Positions 32,659-35,195 of a stretch of 35,195 nucleotides of DNA are shown piece after piece. The translations under genes were made by a program, and so were the position numbers. Each line of letters opens with the position of its first letter. Position 1 is the stretch's first letter. The notes under the pieces were generated by a model that worked only from the letters and a program-made list of their open reading frames with translations, was not told the DNA's origin and ran no database searches. The stretch lies in contig NZ_BSOY01000025.1 of the NCBI RefSeq assembly GCF_030160755.1, forward strand, positions 1 to 35,195. Direction: 5' to 3'. Origin of the DNA: Brevundimonas denitrificans (GTDB lineage Bacteria; Pseudomonadota; Alphaproteobacteria; Caulobacterales; Caulobacteraceae).

Positions 32659-33351
32659 ATGCGCGTGTGCTGGAAGGCTTTGATCCTGGGCCTGGCCGGC
32701 CTGATCGTCGGCGCAGGCGCCGCTGCCGCCCAGACCGCGCCCATGACCGAACGCACCGAGAGGATCGGTCTGGAAGGGCGTCGCGGTCCCAGCCTGTTCC
32801 GGCCCGGCTTCGCCATCGGCGAATACACCGGCTCGGCGACCTCGCGCAGTTCCAGCACCCGCCTGCCATGGCAGTCGCGCGACATGGCGCGCGCCGAGTT
32901 CTCGCTGACCTCGCCGGGGCTCGGCGAGGTGTCCGGCGACTGCGGCGGCGGCCAGGGTCATAGCCATATCCTCGGCATCACCTTCGACCGCGACCCTCTC
33001 AGCTACGACTGCGTCTACGCCGGCGCCGCCCCGGCCAATGCGCGCTTCAGCCTGGCCCTGTCCCGCGGCAGCCTCTCGGGCCGGATTCAGCAGCCGCAGC
33101 GGGCCGGGGAACTGGTGTGGGGCGACATCACCCTGCGCGCCGAGACGAAGCGGATCGGCGGCCTGCCGTTCGGCGGCGGGCGGGTCATGGGCTATGTCTT
33201 CACCCGCGACGGCGTCGAGATCGGCGGCCTCGACCTCAACGGCTTCCGTCCGACCTTCTATCTTCCGCCGCAGGGTTCGCCCGACCGCGACGCCGCCGCC
33301 GTGCTGGCGGTCAGCCTGTTCGCCTTCCAGGACCCGGCGAACCGGCAGTGA
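32659..33351 (+). CDS. Secreted protein of unknown function (230 aa)
   Basis: Signal peptide about 1-24 (ending AAAAQ), then a 205-residue periplasmic domain rich in short beta strands: PGFAIGEYTGSAT, ARAEFSLTSPGLGEVSGDCGGGQGH, ITLRAETKRIGG, YVFTRDGVEIGGLDLNGF and a final hydrophobic AAAVLAVSLFAF. C94 and C116 may form a disulfide. Family not recognised; ends at the heptamer-repeat element. Read alone, it resembles an envelope protein restricted to close relatives. Confidence 0.75.
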   Translation: MRVCWKALILGLAGLIVGAGAAAAQTAPMTERTERIGLEGRRGPSLFRPGFAIGEYTGSATSRSSSTRLPWQSRDMARAEFSLTSPGLGEVSGDCGGGQGHSHILGITFDRDPLSYDCVYAGAAPANARFSLALSRGSLSGRIQQPQRAGELVWGDITLRAETKRIGGLPFGGGRVMGYVFTRDGVEIGGLDLNGFRPTFYLPPQGSPDRDAAAVLAVSLFAFQDPANRQ

Positions 33352-33353
33352 AG

Positions 33354-33467
33354 AGTGGCCAGTGGCTAGTGGTTAGTGATTGCTGCTTCACTGGCGGCGG
33401 AAGGGCGGCGCGACCCGCGCCACGTCCCGACTTGCGGCCAGCCACTAGCCACTAGCCACTAGCCACT
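33354..33467. repeat. Inverted TAGCCAC heptamer array between convergent genes
   Basis: Left arm (33354-33383) repeats AGTGGC(C/T)AGTGG-type units; right arm (33437-33467) is four tandem copies of the complementary GCCACTA heptamer. The arms are about 30 bp and pair with few mismatches around a 53-bp spacer; the unit is the one at 1445-1473. Position exactly between two convergent stops. Confidence 0.75.
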
Positions 33468-33470
33468 CCC

Positions 33471-33794
33471 TCAGAATTTGCGCTTGCCGCTGACCGTCTC
33501 GAAGAACATCCGCCAGTCGCCCATCAGGCTCCACAGCGGATACTGGAAGGTCGCCGGCCGGTTCTTCTCGAAGAAGAAGTGACCCACCCAGGCGAAGCCG
33601 TAGCCGACCAGCGGCATGGCCAGCAGCCACCAGGCGTTGCGCGTCACGATCGCCAGCACCAGCACCCCGATCACCAGCGCCGACCCCACCACATGGATCC
33701 GCCGGCACGTCCGGTTGGAGTGCTCGTGGATGTAATAGGGATAGAAGGCGCTGAACGACTGATAGCGTTCGCCGGGTGCGGGCTGGCTGGTCAT
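33471..33794 (-). CDS. Mpo1-like (DUF962) membrane protein
   Basis: 107 residues. DUF962/Mpo1 signature: FYPYYIHEHSNRTCRRIHVVGS, two central membrane segments (about 35-53 and 57-73), then FAWVGHFFFEKNRPATFQYP, with the conserved histidines H24, H34 and H72. Mpo1 in yeast is a dioxygenase that shortens phytosphingosine-derived hydroxy fatty acids; the bacterial members are uncharacterised. The gene ends at the repeat element. Confidence 0.9.
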   Translation of the reverse strand: MTSQPAPGERYQSFSAFYPYYIHEHSNRTCRRIHVVGSALVIGVLVLAIVTRNAWWLLAMPLVGYGFAWVGHFFFEKNRPATFQYPLWSLMGDWRMFFETVSGKRKF

Positions 33795-33911
33795 GGCGTC
33801 AGCCTCTCCCCGCCCCGCCCCGCGGTCAAGCCGCCGTCGTTCACCATCCCTGTCAGGGATCGGGAAAGGCCCGCGCCCGGATAGTCGGCCTCCCCCGTCC
33901 GGAGTCTCCCC

Positions 33912-34121
33912 ATGCAGGCCTTCGCCATCGCCGCCTCGGGAATCGCCGGCGCCACGGAACGGTTCGCCGCCAGCGCCGCCCGCACGGCCCGTGATCCGCT
34001 CGCCGATCTGGCCGGCGAGACCGTCGAACGCATGACGGCCGGGACGGCGCTAAAGGCCAATGTCGCGGTCCTGAAAACCGCCGACGAGATGTACGCAAGT
34101 CTGCTCGACATCCTCGCCTGA
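33912..34121 (+). CDS. Minimal flagellar rod/hook-like protein (69 aa)
   Basis: 69 residues: MQAFAIAASGIAGATERFAASAARTA is the N-terminal D0 helix of axial flagellar proteins (A-x-S-G pattern), and ETVERMTAGTALKANVAVLKTADEMYASLLDI is their C-terminal helix (compare the N-x-x-V-x-x-TADEM end of FlgC-type proteins). The middle domain is missing altogether. It could be a remnant, a cap-like or rod-associated subunit. Upstream gene is the divergent Mpo1-like gene, downstream is a convergent membrane protein whose stop is 7 bp away. Confidence 0.72.
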   Translation: MQAFAIAASGIAGATERFAASAARTARDPLADLAGETVERMTAGTALKANVAVLKTADEMYASLLDILA

Positions 34122-34128
34122 CGCGACG

Positions 34129-34659
34129 TCAGCCCTCGGTCACCGGCTCCGGGCCCAGCATCCGCCGGATCGCCGGCCAGATCTTCGCCAGCGCCGAGAA
34201 GAAGCCGACCACGGTCGAGACCCACTGGAACGCCGTCCAGACCCAGCCGAACAGGTCGCCGTCGCCCAGCGCCTGGCTGATCGGGAACAACACCCGCGAA
34301 ATGCCGATCTGGAAGGCCGCGTAGCTTTCGGAATATTCGATCGAGCGGTCGGCGAAGAAGGCGATCGCCACCGCCGCCGAGACCGGCGCCCACAGCAGCG
34401 GCAGGGCCAGCAAAAGGGCCAGCAGCAGCAACGCCAGCTTGGTGCCCAGGGTCTCGCCCGACAACAGGCTCAACACCACGCCGACGCCGAGTCCCAGCGT
34501 CGTCGCGCCGAGCAGAATCGGCAGGACCTGGTCGATCGCCACCATCAGGTCGGCGAACATCAGCCCGATCAATATGGCCGCCCCGCTCAGCAGAAAACCG
34601 CCGACCCAGAGGGCGGCGTACTGGCTCAGGCGGCGTTTCAGATAACCGAGGTTGAACAT
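34129..34659 (-). CDS. Polytopic membrane protein of unknown function
   Basis: 176 residues from the ATG at 34659, preceded by AGGAAGG. About four transmembrane segments (roughly 15-35, 41-63, 73-96 and 128-153) separated by short loops; the beginning MFNLGYLKRRLSQYAALWVGG is basic (positive-inside). A Trp-rich DLFGWVWTAFQWVS stretch precedes the last helix. No family recognised. A longer frame to 34878 is not supported as it overlaps the neighbouring terminator. Confidence 0.8.
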   Translation of the reverse strand: MFNLGYLKRRLSQYAALWVGGFLLSGAAILIGLMFADLMVAIDQVLPILLGATTLGLGVGVVLSLLSGETLGTKLALLLLALLLALPLLWAPVSAAVAIAFFADRSIEYSESYAAFQIGISRVLFPISQALGDGDLFGWVWTAFQWVSTVVGFFSALAKIWPAIRRMLGPEPVTEG

Positions 34660-34756
34660 GGCGGCCTTCCTCGCGGGCGAGGAGTCGAGGATGCCGCGCG
34701 ACGGGTCGGAAGTCCATTGGCGGAACGATGGTCGCCCGGGCCGCAGGGCGGACGTG

Positions 34757-34791
34757 AAAAGGCCCCGCCGGACCGATCCGGCGGGGCCTTT
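34757..34791 (-). terminator. Rho-independent terminator of the gene at the right edge
   Basis: 15-bp stem with arms beginning AAAGGCCCCGCCGGA (34758-34772) and ending TCCGGCGGGGCCTTT (34777-34791), 4-nt loop, minus-strand TTTT. The 23 bp to the following stop (34814) fit the truncated gene. Confidence 0.85.
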
Positions 34792-34813
34792 CAGTATCTG
34801 GCTGCGAGCCGAT

Positions 34814-35195
34814 CTAGCGCGGATCGGGCGTGGTTTCGGCATGGCCGTCGGAGTTGTCATTGCTCCGGCTCGGCGCACCGTTGCGGGTCGCGGGAGCTTG
34901 GGCGCCGGCGCGGCTCGAGCGACGGGGACGATCAGCCGCAGCCGAACCAGATCCGGCGCCGGAACCCGAGAAGCTCAGGCCCGAACCGGAGGCGCCCACA
35001 CCGGCGCCGGCCCCCAGATCGCCCGACAAGCCACTGTTGGCGCCGCCATTGACGCTGCCGTTCGCCGAGCCGGAAGCCGACCCGTCAACGCTCCGGGCCG
35101 CGCCGACGGCCGAGCGGGCTGTACCGGCCGCGCGGGCCTCAGCCCGCTGTTCGGCGGCCAGGGCCCGCTGACGGGCCCGTTCGGCGCGTTGCTCG
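34814..35195 (-). CDS. C-terminal part of a Gly/Ser-rich protein (truncated by window edge)
   Basis: Open through the right edge (frame enters at 35194), so the N-terminus is missing; the visible 127 residues start EQRAERARQRALAAEQRAEARAA, a charged coiled-coil-like helix, pass into a long Gly/Ser/Ala/Asn low-complexity stretch (GSANGSVNGGANSGLSGDLG) and end RSNDNSDGHAETTPDPR. No signal or domain is visible in this part. It may be a surface, stalk or filament-like protein with a flexible tail; function cannot be read. Followed by its terminator. Confidence 0.65.
   Translation of the reverse strand, partial: EQRAERARQRALAAEQRAEARAAGTARSAVGAARSVDGSASGSANGSVNGGANSGLSGDLGAGAGVGASGSGLSFSGSGAGSGSAAADRPRRSSRAGAQAPATRNGAPSRSNDNSDGHAETTPDPR

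Overview
The window reads as the chromosome of an alphaproteobacterium, most likely a Caulobacterales member close to Brevundimonas or Caulobacter. The evidence is high GC with strong GC3 bias, two DUF2336 proteins, a MucR/Ros regulator, a fliI-fliJ pair behind a CtrA-like box, an HWE/HisKA_2-type histidine kinase, a GTTC-N7-GTTC (alphaproteobacterial LexA) box, and many TTG/GTG starts set by 1-11 bp overlaps. The genus is inference; no rRNA or tRNA is present. Genes are packed on both strands and no gap exceeds about 220 bp, so there is no gene-free stretch over 300 bp. No phage, transposase or CRISPR array was seen.

Layout. 1-3.4 kb: two DUF2336 genes flank mucR. 3.4-5.14 kb: minus-strand operon DUF4287/DUF5655 - TetR - PCuAC copper chaperone, behind two near-identical operator palindromes. 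5.1-8.1 kb: cysK, a membrane LytTR regulator and a divergent secreted alpha/beta hydrolase. 8.1-11.8 kb: fliI-fliJ, a GH10 xylanase lipoprotein overlapping fliJ, and a CinA-type molybdopterin-binding protein. 11.9-13.6 kb: map and radC (with an SOS-like box). 13.6-15.8 kb: a secreted Cys-repeat protein, an Ntn asparaginase and a GNAT acetyltransferase. 15.9-18 kb: bolA, a catalytically degenerate aldo/keto reductase, a monothiol glutaredoxin, a hotdog thioesterase and a 60-residue protein. 18.2-22.6 kb: histidine kinase, lipoprotein, rpsD, metallo-beta-lactamase-fold lipoprotein, superoxide dismutase and a small conserved protein. 22.6-27.1 kb: secreted GATase-like protein, then a formaldehyde-detoxification block (glutathione-dependent formaldehyde dehydrogenase, two VOC proteins, fghA) with a VapBC-type toxin-antitoxin pair stitched by start/stop overlaps onto fghA. 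27.1-31.8 kb: sirtuin, then GST and S1/P1 nuclease - TPR sulfotransferase - TrmJ on the minus strand. 31.9-35.2 kb: 3D-domain protein, unknown secreted protein, Mpo1-like membrane protein, a 69-residue flagellar-rod-like protein, a membrane protein and a truncated Gly/Ser-rich gene.

Most worth a second look: the five-fold C-x10/11-C-x7 repeat protein (13619-14047); the pseudo-aldo/keto reductase between BolA and Grx; the VapBC pair with a perfect 13-bp palindrome abutting a probably leaderless antitoxin and coupled to fghA; a dispersed TAGCCAC heptamer repeat at two convergent-gene junctions; and the 69-residue mini-rod protein. Calls rest on reading translations and motifs by eye; no database search was possible.
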